A stretch of DNA of 6,743 nt from Chloroflexota bacterium. GTDB taxonomy: Bacteria > Chloroflexota > Limnocylindria > Limnocylindrales > CSP1-4. Shown here in pieces: positions 1-5,808 of the stretch (the stretch's first letter is position 1; every line of letters begins with the position of its first letter). Both the position numbers and the translations under genes were made by a program. The DNA lies in the NCBI GenBank assembly GCA_021815005.1, contig JAKAHL010000109.1:1-6743 (forward strand). Reading direction: 5' to 3'. Below the pieces are notes generated by a model that was not told the DNA's origin, ran no database searches, and saw only the letters and a program-made list of their open reading frames with translations.

Positions 1-50
1 GGCGGACGCGACGCCGGGCCGGGCGGGCGCAGCCTCCCGCGCGCGCTCGG

Positions 51-56
51 TATGCT
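51..56 (+). promoter_or_regulatory. Candidate -10 element for the membrane-protein gene
   Basis: The hexamer TATGCT fits the TANNNT pattern of sigma70-type -10 elements and is one of the few A/T-containing spots in this G+C-rich leader. It ends exactly 6 nt before the GTG at 63, so transcription would begin at or next to the start codon, giving a leaderless mRNA. No convincing -35 hexamer is visible 16-18 bp upstream. This is inferred from position and motif only. Confidence 0.4.
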
Positions 57-62
57 CGGCCC

Positions 63-1244
63 GTGCGGGTGCGGATGTTCGAGCTGCGAGTCATGGGGGC
101 CGTCCTGGCGGGGCTCTGGGCGGTGGCGTTCGGCCTGATCCTCGTGGGCTACCGACCCGGGGGGCCCATCGACCTGCTGGTCGGGCTCGTCGCCGGCGGG
201 CCGATCCTGGTGGCCGGGGCGGCCGTCGTCTGGCCGCCCGTGGCGCGGGGACCCCGCGCGTTCGCGCTCATCGCGTGGCTCGCCATCGCGCCCGTGCTGC
301 TCCTCGTCCCGTCGATCGCAGGGCTGGTGACGCAACTCGAGGGCGGGGGCCCGCAGACGCTGCTCCCCTCGGCCGAGGCGGCCTACCCGTGGGCGCTCGC
401 GCTGCTGGCCACCGGCGTCTTCGCCGGGCTCGGCGTGGCGCGGCGGCGCCTCGGCGACCGAGCGCCCCGCGGGCGCCGGCTGGTGGCCGGGATGGCCATG
501 GGCGTCGCGGCCACCCTGATCGCCGGATTCGCGTTTACCGTTGCCGCCGTCTACAACGAGCTGTCGCTGGGCAACCGGCCGGCGATCTCCTCGCAGTTCG
601 GGCCGACCGACCCGACGCTGCAGCCGCCGCGCTGCGACGGCGCGCTCTCGGTGGGCGCCACGGCTGCCGTGGCGCTCCAGATGGACAGCTCGGTGGACGG
701 GCGGCGCACCGGGCAGCTGGACGTGGCAGGCCAGCGGTCCGGCGCCGACGTGCGCTGGGACGGCTACGTGACGAGCAGCGTCGCCTTCGGCCGGACCGGG
801 TTCGCCCGCGTGGGCGCCAGCGCCTGGAGCCTGCTCCCCAACTACGGGTGGGTCGCCGTCGGGCCGACGGGGGCGGAGGGCCTGGACCTGGACCGTCAGC
901 TGCTCCGAGCGGCGCTGACGCAGCCGCAGCGCGCTGTTGTCGAGGATGCCGGGCTCGCCTACATCGAGGGCGCCCGAGCCCGCCAGTGCCGGGTGGCGCT
1001 CGACGGCTCGACGCTGCGGGCGGCCGTGCCCGAGGTGGCGCTCCTGGTCGGCAGCGTCGACCTGTCGCGGTGGCGCGGCGAGCTCGACTTCTGGGTGTTC
1101 GCCGACGGCGAGCTCGGGCAGGCGGACGGCTATGCGAACGGGCCGGGGCTCGGCCTCGCCTCCGACGCGCTCACCGCCCAGGTCCGGTTCCGCCTGACCG
1201 CGGTGGACCGGGGCGCCCCGGCGATCATCCACGCACCGGGCTGA
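63..1244 (+). CDS. Five-helix membrane protein with large extracellular C-terminal domain (function unknown)
   Basis: I do not recognise this 393-residue protein as a named family. Five hydrophobic helices are visible at roughly residues 9-29, 35-57, 66-90, 108-126 and 140-164. The strongly basic loop at 126-139 between helices 4 and 5 should be cytoplasmic, which places residues 165-393 outside. That outer domain is rich in alternating beta-like stretches (for example 218-236, 306-316 and 338-347) and has two cysteines, C191 and C309, which could form a disulfide. Its texture recalls LolA/LppX-type lipid-binding folds, but this is a guess from pattern, not from a recognised motif. The GTG at 63 is chosen because a -10-like hexamer lies 6 nt before it; ATG codons at 75 and 93 are alternatives, and none has a clear ribosome site. 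The WYL regulator gene follows after 21 bp, so the two are probably co-transcribed. Confidence 0.75.
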   Translation: MRVRMFELRVMGAVLAGLWAVAFGLILVGYRPGGPIDLLVGLVAGGPILVAGAAVVWPPVARGPRAFALIAWLAIAPVLLLVPSIAGLVTQLEGGGPQTLLPSAEAAYPWALALLATGVFAGLGVARRRLGDRAPRGRRLVAGMAMGVAATLIAGFAFTVAAVYNELSLGNRPAISSQFGPTDPTLQPPRCDGALSVGATAAVALQMDSSVDGRRTGQLDVAGQRSGADVRWDGYVTSSVAFGRTGFARVGASAWSLLPNYGWVAVGPTGAEGLDLDRQLLRAALTQPQRAVVEDAGLAYIEGARARQCRVALDGSTLRAAVPEVALLVGSVDLSRWRGELDFWVFADGELGQADGYANGPGLGLASDALTAQVRFRLTAVDRGAPAIIHAPG

Positions 1245-1265
1245 CGAGCGGTCGAGGAGGGAGTC

Positions 1266-2279
1266 ATGGCGGCTGGCGACAACGTGCCCGAGGGCGAGCG
1301 GATCGAGGGCAAGCGGGATCGGCTGGCCCGCCTCCTGTCCGTCCTGCGCGTCCTCCACGCCCACGGCGAGGGCGGCGTCACGCCCAAGGAGATCGCCCGC
1401 CGCACGGGCATGTCGGAGCGGACCGTCTACCGCGACCTCAGGGCACTCCAGGACGAGATGCGGGTCCCCGTCTGGAGCGAGGGCGGTCGGTGGGGCGTGG
1501 AGGCCGGCGCGTTCCTCCCGGCCCTGCGGCTCACGCTGCCGGAGGCGATGGCCGTCTTCCTCGCCGCGCGGCTGATGACGCGGTACGCGGACCGCTACGA
1601 CCCCACCCTCGCCTCCGCGTTCAGCAAGCTCGAGGAGGGACTGCCGGACGCGATGCACGGCCACGTCGAGCGCACGCTTGACGAGATGGCCGAGCGCCGC
1701 ACCGACGAAGCCTACAACCGGCGCGTGGAGGATCTGACCCGAGCCTGGGCGGAGCAGCGGGCGGTCCGCTTCCAGTACGCCCCGGCCGGGTACGACGGCG
1801 ACCGCGAGCCGGAGTGGCGCGAGGTCCGGCCGTACCTGCTCGAGCCGTCGCTGGCAACGCACGCGCTGTACCTGATCGGCTTCGACGAGGGGCGCGGCGC
1901 CCTGCGAACGTTCAAGGTGGAGCGGATCCTCGACCTGTCGCTCACGCCCCGCCGGTTCGAGGCGCCCGAGCCGCGCGAACTGGCGGCCGCGCTGCGCCCG
2001 GCCTGGGACATCATCTGGGACCAGCCGGCGACCGAGGTCGCGCTGCGGTTCGCGCCGTCCGTGGCCGCCCGGGTGCGGGAGGCGGTCTGGCACCCGTCCC
2101 AGCGGGTCCGGACCCTGGCCGGCGGCGGGCTGGAGTGGCGGGCGACCCTCGCCGGGACGGTCGAGATCCGGCTCTGGATCCTGTCCTGGGGCGAGGACGT
2201 GGAGGTGATCGCCCCGGCGTCGCTCCGAGAGGACGTGGCGGCCACGCATGCGCGGGCCGCGGCGCAGTACTCGCGCTGA
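1266..2279 (+). CDS. HTH-WYL-WCX transcriptional regulator
   Basis: A 337-residue cytoplasmic DNA-binding regulator of the WYL family. The N-terminal winged helix (about 17-80) contains the recognition-helix stretch SERTVYRDLRALQ at 50-62, typical of these proteins. A linker leads to the WYL domain (about 153-233). There the name motif reads L201-Y202-L203 instead of W-Y-L, but the downstream conserved R214, F216, R220 and I221 are intact. The C-terminal WCX region (about 254-335) ends with the family's SWGEDVEVIAPASLRED at 307-323. Family knowledge: WYL domains bind ligands, in some cases nucleic acid or nucleotides, and the proteins act as activators or repressors, including in DNA-damage response and defence loci. 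The length is normal for the family. The start is supported by a purine-rich GAGGAGGGAG at 1254-1263, with its GGAGG core 5 nt before the ATG. The ligand and target genes cannot be read from the sequence; the closely spaced upstream membrane-protein gene is the obvious candidate partner. Confidence 0.93.
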   Translation: MAAGDNVPEGERIEGKRDRLARLLSVLRVLHAHGEGGVTPKEIARRTGMSERTVYRDLRALQDEMRVPVWSEGGRWGVEAGAFLPALRLTLPEAMAVFLAARLMTRYADRYDPTLASAFSKLEEGLPDAMHGHVERTLDEMAERRTDEAYNRRVEDLTRAWAEQRAVRFQYAPAGYDGDREPEWREVRPYLLEPSLATHALYLIGFDEGRGALRTFKVERILDLSLTPRRFEAPEPRELAAALRPAWDIIWDQPATEVALRFAPSVAARVREAVWHPSQRVRTLAGGGLEWRATLAGTVEIRLWILSWGEDVEVIAPASLREDVAATHARAAAQYSR

Positions 2280-2324
2280 CGGCCCGGGAGGGGTGGCAAA
2301 GCGGACCCGATCGCGGCAGTGGGG

Positions 2325-2330
2325 TAGTCT
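2325..2330 (+). promoter_or_regulatory. Candidate -10 element for the CAP-HD gene pair
   Basis: TAGTCT fits the TANNNT -10 pattern and lies in the 99 bp gap after the WYL gene. It predicts a transcript start near 2337 and a leader of about 42 nt that would contain the ribosome site at 2371. The sequence 17 bp upstream (around 2302-2307) only loosely resembles a -35 element. If real, the CAP and HD genes form a transcription unit separate from the WYL operon. Confidence 0.35.
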
Positions 2331-2370
2331 GGCGCACGCCCGTTGACACCTCGCACCACCCCGATGCCTC

Positions 2371-2376
2371 GGAGGG
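2371..2376 (+). promoter_or_regulatory. Ribosome binding site deciding the CAP-protein start
   Basis: GGAGGG ends only 2 nt before the ATG at 2379. The spacing is unusually tight, yet no other start codon nearby has any Shine-Dalgarno-like sequence. The in-frame TTG at 2343 and ATG at 2364 would add only short polar residues before the signal peptide. Confidence 0.6.
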
Positions 2377-2378
2377 TC

Positions 2379-3242
2379 ATGATCGACGCACTCGGCCTGC
2401 GCCGCCCGTTCGCGCCGCGTCGCGGACACCTTGCGGCAACGCTCACCCTGTCTCTGCTGCTGAGCCTCCTGGCGGCCAGCCCGGCGCTCGGCGCGGCCAC
2501 GGCGCCGTCCGAAAGCCCCACCAGCACCCTCGCCTCGCCCACCCCCGCCTCGATGGCGACCAGCATCCTGGGCTGGCTCAACCGGGATCGCGGGACGGCG
2601 GGCCTGCGGCCCCTGCGCTCGTGGCCCGCACTCCAGGCGATCGCCACCGGGCGGGCCGCGGCCCTGGCGGCCTCGCGCACGCTCTCGCACCAGGCGGCGG
2701 GAGGGGATCCCGGCGCCGCGCTGACCGCGCACGGGATCGACTGGCTCTCGTTCGGCGAGACCATCGGCGAGACCTCGTACGCCTGGGGCTCGCCGGCGGC
2801 GGCCAACCTCTACGGCATGTGGAAGGCCAGCCCCGAGCACCACGCGATCCTGTTCTCCGGCACCCTCAACTACATCGGGATCGGCATCGCCCGGGCGAGC
2901 GACGGGTCCACCTGGGCCTCGATGCTGTTCAGCGAATCCGCGGACCACACCCCGCCGGTCGCCCGGAACGGCACCCTGACCCGCAGCGGCACGTCGGTCA
3001 CGTTCCGCTGGTCCGGCTCGGACCCCCTGCTCCAGACGCACACCGCGGGGCTGGCGGGGTTCAACGTGGAGTACCGCGTCAACGGCGGCGCGTGGCGCCT
3101 GATCCGCAGCCGGACCACCATGACCTGGCTCGGGCTGACGCACCGGACGCCCGGGGCCACCTACTCGTTCCGCGTCCAGGCCGTGGACCGTCGCGGTAAC
3201 CTCTCCGCGTGGACGGCCGAGAAGCGGGTGCGCATCCCCTGA
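2379..3242 (+). CDS. Secreted CAP/SCP-domain protein with C-terminal fibronectin-III-like domain
   Basis: A 287-residue exported protein. The basic N-terminus (residues 1-16) and hydrophobic core (about 18-33) followed by SPALGAA at 34-40 form a Sec signal peptide, with cleavage likely near 38-40. A Ser/Thr/Pro-rich linker (41-58) precedes a CAP domain (about 60-186) of the bacterial YkwD-like SCP type. It shows the first-helix segment LGWLNRDRGTAGL, H104 in LSHQ, the FGETIGE signature at 125-131, and W148 followed by SPEHH (151-155) and NYIGIGIA (164-171). H104, E127 or E131, and H155 match the family's usual cavity residues. Residues about 192-287 read as one fibronectin-III-like module, with beta strands and W211, W239 and W250, and finish on VRIP. 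Family knowledge: bacterial CAP proteins are extracellular and mostly of unsolved activity; the Fn3 module may bind polymer or wall. The 3' end overlaps the HD gene by 34 bp if that gene starts at 3209, which suggests coupled translation. Confidence 0.9.
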   Translation: MIDALGLRRPFAPRRGHLAATLTLSLLLSLLAASPALGAATAPSESPTSTLASPTPASMATSILGWLNRDRGTAGLRPLRSWPALQAIATGRAAALAASRTLSHQAAGGDPGAALTAHGIDWLSFGETIGETSYAWGSPAAANLYGMWKASPEHHAILFSGTLNYIGIGIARASDGSTWASMLFSESADHTPPVARNGTLTRSGTSVTFRWSGSDPLLQTHTAGLAGFNVEYRVNGGAWRLIRSRTTMTWLGLTHRTPGATYSFRVQAVDRRGNLSAWTAEKRVRIP

Positions 3243-4669
3243 GCGGCGGCGGGCCGGTCGCGCCCGGCCGCCGACCCCCGTTCGCCGCGGTCAACCTGAT
3301 CAGCGACCCGATCCACGGCTATGTCGAGCTCACCAAGCGGCTGACGCCGCACGACGCGCACGCCGCCGGGCTCCACACCGAGACGGTCGCCGAGGACGAC
3401 CTGCTCGACACGGCGTGGGTCCAGCGCCTGCGGCGGATCAGCCAGCTCCAGAGCGCGCGCTGGGTGTTCCCCACCGCGGAGCACTCCCGGTTCACCCACG
3501 GCCTGGGCGTGATGCACGAGGCGGGCCTCTGGGCGCGTTCCCTGTACCCGTCGCTGGCCGCGTCGCTGCCCGGCCTCGCGCCGGGCGAGCCCATCCCGTC
3601 CGAGGGGCTGGTGGTCGAGACGCTGCGCGTGGCGGGCCTGCTCCACGACGTGGGGCACGGGCCCTTCGCCCACTTCTTCGACGACCGGTTCCTGGCCCGC
3701 TTCACCGCGCCAGCGGACCCGCGGCGGCCGGGCGCCAAGACCCTGAGCCACGAGGACCTCAGCCAGCTCATCATCGAACGCGAGCTGGGCCCGCTGATCA
3801 CCGCCCTCCGGCGGGCGCCCGGCTCCGTCCCCGAGCGCGACCGCTTCGCCGACGACGAGGCCATCGACCCGCGCTGGGTGTCGGTGCTCATCTCCAAGCC
3901 GCCGATCCCGGACCCCACGGTGCCCGGCTGGGTGCGCACGCTCCAGCCACTGCTCTCGGGCGTGTTCACGGTGGACAACCTCGACTACGTCCGCCGCGAC
4001 GCCTACCTCACCGGCGTGTCGATGGGCCCGGTGGACGCCGAGCGCCTGCGCCGGTACGCGTTCATCTCGGAACGGGGCCTGACGCTGTACGAATCCGGGC
4101 TGGGTGCCCTGGAGATGTTCCTCACCGCGCGGCTGTTCATGTACCGCCACGTGTACCTCCACCGGACGGTCCGGGCCATCGACCTGGACCTGGCCGAGGT
4201 CTTCGTGCCGTCCATCGAGGCCGTGTTCGGGCCCGGGTCGCCCGCCGACCGGCTGGCCGCGTTCGCGGACCTCGACGAGTACGCGCTGCTGCACCAGGCG
4301 GCCCTGTGGACCCGCGGCGAGCACCTGTGCGACGCGCCCGTGCCGGGCGACGGCTGCGTGCGGCCCGAGGTGGCGGCCGGCTGGCGGGCGATCCTGCTCC
4401 GGCGGCCGCGGTGGCATCTTGAGCGCGAGGTCACCGCCGACGGGCCAACGCCGGACTGGCCCGCCGCGCTGCTCGCGGAGCTGGGCGAGGCCGAGCCGGG
4501 GCGCGAGACCCTGGACCTGACCGGGGTGGACGCGCGGCCGGGCGCCGGCAAGCCCCCGACCCTCGCCATCGAGCGGCGGGACGGCGGCCCCGGGCCCAGC
4601 CTGGACGACGCCCTCGCGCGGATCCCAGCGTGGTCGCTGGTGGGTCGGCGCTACCGGCACTCGGGCTGA
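3209..4669 (+). CDS. HD-superfamily phosphohydrolase, SAMHD1/dNTPase-like
   Basis: A 486-residue cytoplasmic metal-dependent hydrolase of the COG1078-type HD family, whose characterised members (human SAMHD1, bacterial EF1143) cut dNTPs to deoxynucleoside and triphosphate. It opens with the family's DPIHGYVEL at 33-41. The metal and catalytic set aligns with SAMHD1 from memory: R94 and H97 (R164, H167), H146-D147 (H206-D207), H150, H155, H181 (H233), D256 (D311), Y260 (Y315) and D264 (D319). SAMHD1 K312, a phosphate contact, is N257 here. MYRHVYLHRTVRAID at 311-325 matches the conserved helix after the active site. Residues from about 335 to 486 are a less conserved C-terminal part. There is no N-terminal SAM domain. 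The GTG at 3209 is the first usable start and lacks a good ribosome site; a CTG at 3239, overlapping the CAP stop codon, is the alternative. Both keep the HD core whole. The true substrate (dNTPs or another nucleotide) is not decided by sequence. Confidence 0.92.
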   Translation: MDGREAGAHPLSGGGPVAPGRRPPFAAVNLISDPIHGYVELTKRLTPHDAHAAGLHTETVAEDDLLDTAWVQRLRRISQLQSARWVFPTAEHSRFTHGLGVMHEAGLWARSLYPSLAASLPGLAPGEPIPSEGLVVETLRVAGLLHDVGHGPFAHFFDDRFLARFTAPADPRRPGAKTLSHEDLSQLIIERELGPLITALRRAPGSVPERDRFADDEAIDPRWVSVLISKPPIPDPTVPGWVRTLQPLLSGVFTVDNLDYVRRDAYLTGVSMGPVDAERLRRYAFISERGLTLYESGLGALEMFLTARLFMYRHVYLHRTVRAIDLDLAEVFVPSIEAVFGPGSPADRLAAFADLDEYALLHQAALWTRGEHLCDAPVPGDGCVRPEVAAGWRAILLRRPRWHLEREVTADGPTPDWPAALLAELGEAEPGRETLDLTGVDARPGAGKPPTLAIERRDGGPGPSLDDALARIPAWSLVGRRYRHSG

Positions 4670-4692
4670 CGGGGGCGCCCGGGCTGACGGGG
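4663..4692 (+). repeat. Short tandem direct repeat spanning the HD stop codon
   Basis: GGGCTGACGGGG occurs at 4663-4674 and again at 4681-4692, a period of 18 bp. The first copy contains the real TGA stop and the second contains another TGA in the same frame at 4685-4687. This looks like a small local duplication giving a back-up stop. A regulatory role is not evident. Confidence 0.6.
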
Positions 4693-4709
4693 CGCTCGGC
4701 GCGGCGCCC
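4690..4709. terminator. Possible bidirectional hairpin between convergent genes
   Basis: GGGCGC at 4690-4695 pairs perfectly with GCGCCC at 4704-4709 across an 8-nt loop, inside the 53 bp gap between the convergent HD and M23 genes. A palindrome GGGCGCCC also lies at 4673-4680. Neither is followed by a T-run, so this is not a classical intrinsic terminator. The call rests on position between two converging stop codons and on general G+C-rich pairing, which is common by chance here. Confidence 0.3.
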
Positions 4710-4722
4710 GGCCCGCCCCGCC

Positions 4723-5634
4723 TCAGCCGCTGCCGAGGTTCGTCTCCGGGCCCGAGATCCCCTTGCGGTACGGCAGCACCAGCAGCGGGTCCACTCTGGC
4801 GATCTCCAGCGTCGGCAGCCGCAGGCTCCTCGCCACCTTGGGATCGATCCCGAACGTGGCGGTCTCGTACGGCGAGAACAGCCCGTAGTGGAGGTGGCAG
4901 CCGGTGGCGTGGCCGCTCATGCCCTCGTAGCCGATCAGCTGCCCCGCGTGGACCTGCTCGCCCGCGTGCACCACCACCTTCCAGAAGTGAGCGTAGACGC
5001 TGCGGTAGGTGTTGCCGTCGTCGATGATCACCACGATCGGCAGGTCGTTCCACATCTGCTTGGCGTCGAGCAGACGGTAGTAGGCGTCGAGGCTGCCCAC
5101 CCAGCCGATGAAGTTGTCGAACTGCCGGCCGGCGGCCAGGACGACGCCGTCGTGGGCCGCGACGATCCGGTCGCCGCAGAACGTGGCGAGGTCCACCCCG
5201 TCGTGGAACAGCTTGCCGTCCACGACGCGCGTTCCCCATGACGTGGGGCCGAAGGGCAGCGTGAGCCGCGGGTGCGCGATCGGCCAGACGTAGCCGGTGA
5301 GCGAGGCCGGCGGCTCCGGGATCGGAGCCGGCCAAGCGTCGAGCGCGACGTGCGCGGGGGCGAGGCGGGCGGCTGCGGCATCGGCGGCGGACAGCTGGTC
5401 CTGAGGCGCGGGCGTCGGCGCCGGCGAGGCGGAGGGCGCCGCCGCGCTCGCCAGGGCTGAACCCGTCGCCTCCTGCGCCAATGCCTGGTTCGTGCCGGCG
5501 GTCAGCCCGGCGCTCGGCCCGAGCGGGCGCCACGCGAGCCCCGCCGCGGCCAGCGCCAGCGCGGTCAGGAAGACGGCCGTCCCGAGGCGCCGGCGCCGGT
5601 TGGGACGGCGCATGGGGTGGGCGTGCTGGCGCAT
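4723..5634 (-). CDS. Membrane-anchored M23 (LytM-type) metallopeptidase
   Basis: A 303-residue envelope protein. A basic N-terminus (residues 9-16) and one hydrophobic helix (about 18-35) form a signal peptide or signal anchor, followed by an Ala/Pro/Ser-rich spacer (about 45-112). The M23 domain (about 115-255) has the full zinc and catalytic set: H144-x3-D148 (HDGVD), H216 in VYAHF, and the H247-L248-H249 motif. M23 enzymes cut peptide cross-links of peptidoglycan or other glycine-rich peptides; intact residues suggest an active enzyme rather than a LytM regulator. Two features are unusual: about 30 extra residues (171-199, including FIGWVGSLDAYY) between the AHDGVVLAAG strand and VVIIDDG, and cysteines C153 and C246 close to the two metal-ligand motifs. 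The tail (256-303) is not a recognised domain. The ATG at 5634 is chosen; an ATG at 5613 is the alternative. Neither has a Shine-Dalgarno sequence, but a -10-like hexamer sits 6 nt before 5634. The gene is divergent from the acyltransferase. Confidence 0.9.
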   Translation of the reverse strand: MRQHAHPMRRPNRRRRLGTAVFLTALALAAAGLAWRPLGPSAGLTAGTNQALAQEATGSALASAAAPSASPAPTPAPQDQLSAADAAAARLAPAHVALDAWPAPIPEPPASLTGYVWPIAHPRLTLPFGPTSWGTRVVDGKLFHDGVDLATFCGDRIVAAHDGVVLAAGRQFDNFIGWVGSLDAYYRLLDAKQMWNDLPIVVIIDDGNTYRSVYAHFWKVVVHAGEQVHAGQLIGYEGMSGHATGCHLHYGLFSPYETATFGIDPKVARSLRLPTLEIARVDPLLVLPYRKGISGPETNLGSG

Positions 5635-5640
5635 CGCCGC

Positions 5641-5646
5641 AGTGTG
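5641..5646 (-). promoter_or_regulatory. Candidate -10 element for the M23 gene (leaderless type)
   Basis: On the minus strand the hexamer CACACT keeps the two most important -10 positions (A2 and T6) and is separated from the ATG at 5634 by exactly 6 nt. This is the same spacing as TATGCT before the GTG at 63. The first base departs from the TANNNT consensus, and no clear -35 element is seen, so the call is tentative. Confidence 0.25.
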
Positions 5647-5650
5647 CCCG

Positions 5651-5673
5651 AGCCGGGCCGACCTTGCCCGGCT
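5651..5673. repeat. Perfect 8-bp inverted repeat, first of three
   Basis: AGCCGGGC (5651-5658) and GCCCGGCT (5666-5673) are exact reverse complements around the 7-nt loop CGACCTT. The repeat begins 17 bp upstream of the M23 start codon and would cover the -35 region of the proposed promoter. It could therefore be an operator, or a hairpin if the leader is longer. Confidence 0.55.
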
Positions 5674-5674
5674 G

Positions 5675-5696
5675 GCGCGCGGCACGCCCCGCGCGC
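5675..5696. repeat. Perfect 8-bp inverted repeat, second of three
   Basis: GCGCGCGG (5675-5682) and CCGCGCGC (5689-5696) are exact reverse complements around the 6-nt loop CACGCC. It starts one base after the previous inverted repeat. The alternating GC content makes chance pairing easier than for its neighbours. Confidence 0.5.
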
Positions 5697-5707
5697 GGGA
5701 AACGGCT

Positions 5708-5728
5708 CGACGCCGGCTGCTGGCGTCG
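5708..5728. repeat. Perfect 7-bp inverted repeat, third of three
   Basis: CGACGCC (5708-5714) and GGCGTCG (5722-5728) are exact reverse complements around the 7-nt loop GGCTGCT. Together with the two preceding repeats it makes three hairpin-forming units in 78 bp of the divergent intergenic region. The rest of that region (5729-5808) shows no clear promoter hexamers to my eye. Confidence 0.5.
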
Positions 5729-5808
5729 TCCACACTGCACGCGAGCGGGGCGGGGCCGGCCTCGGACCCGTCAGCGGCGCGACGCGGTTGACGGCAGGCC
5801 AGGGCAGC

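Noticed and set aside
275..1681. A 468-codon plus-strand frame across the membrane protein and the start of the WYL gene.
   Set aside because: It has Arg/Ala/Gly/Pro-rich composition, no hydrophobic segments or motifs, and contradicts the well-supported WYL frame.
2343..2348. TTGACA, a perfect -35 consensus upstream of the CAP gene.
   Set aside because: No -10-like hexamer lies 16-18 bp downstream, where the sequence is around GCCTCGG, and transcription would start almost at the ATG with no room for the ribosome site.
1814..3199. A 461-codon plus-strand open frame spanning the WYL end and the CAP gene.
   Set aside because: It crosses a gene boundary in a frame different from both recognised proteins, and its translation has the low-complexity look of a G+C-rich shadow.
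4630..5241. A 203-codon plus-strand frame antisense to the M23 peptidase.
   Set aside because: The Val/His/Asp/Gln-rich translation is typical of the complement of a G+C-rich gene, and the opposite strand carries the complete M23 active site.
3161..5740. An 859-codon open frame on the minus strand covering the HD gene and the M23 gene.
   Set aside because: Its translation is Arg/Pro/Gly/Ala-rich with no recognisable domain, while the HD and M23 proteins in other frames carry complete catalytic motifs. Long antisense frames are expected where third codon positions are nearly all G or C.
5788..5793. TTGACG, a possible -35 element upstream of the acyltransferase.
   Set aside because: The sequence about 17 bp downstream is AGGGCG and cannot serve as a -10. 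The implied transcript start would fall inside the coding region.
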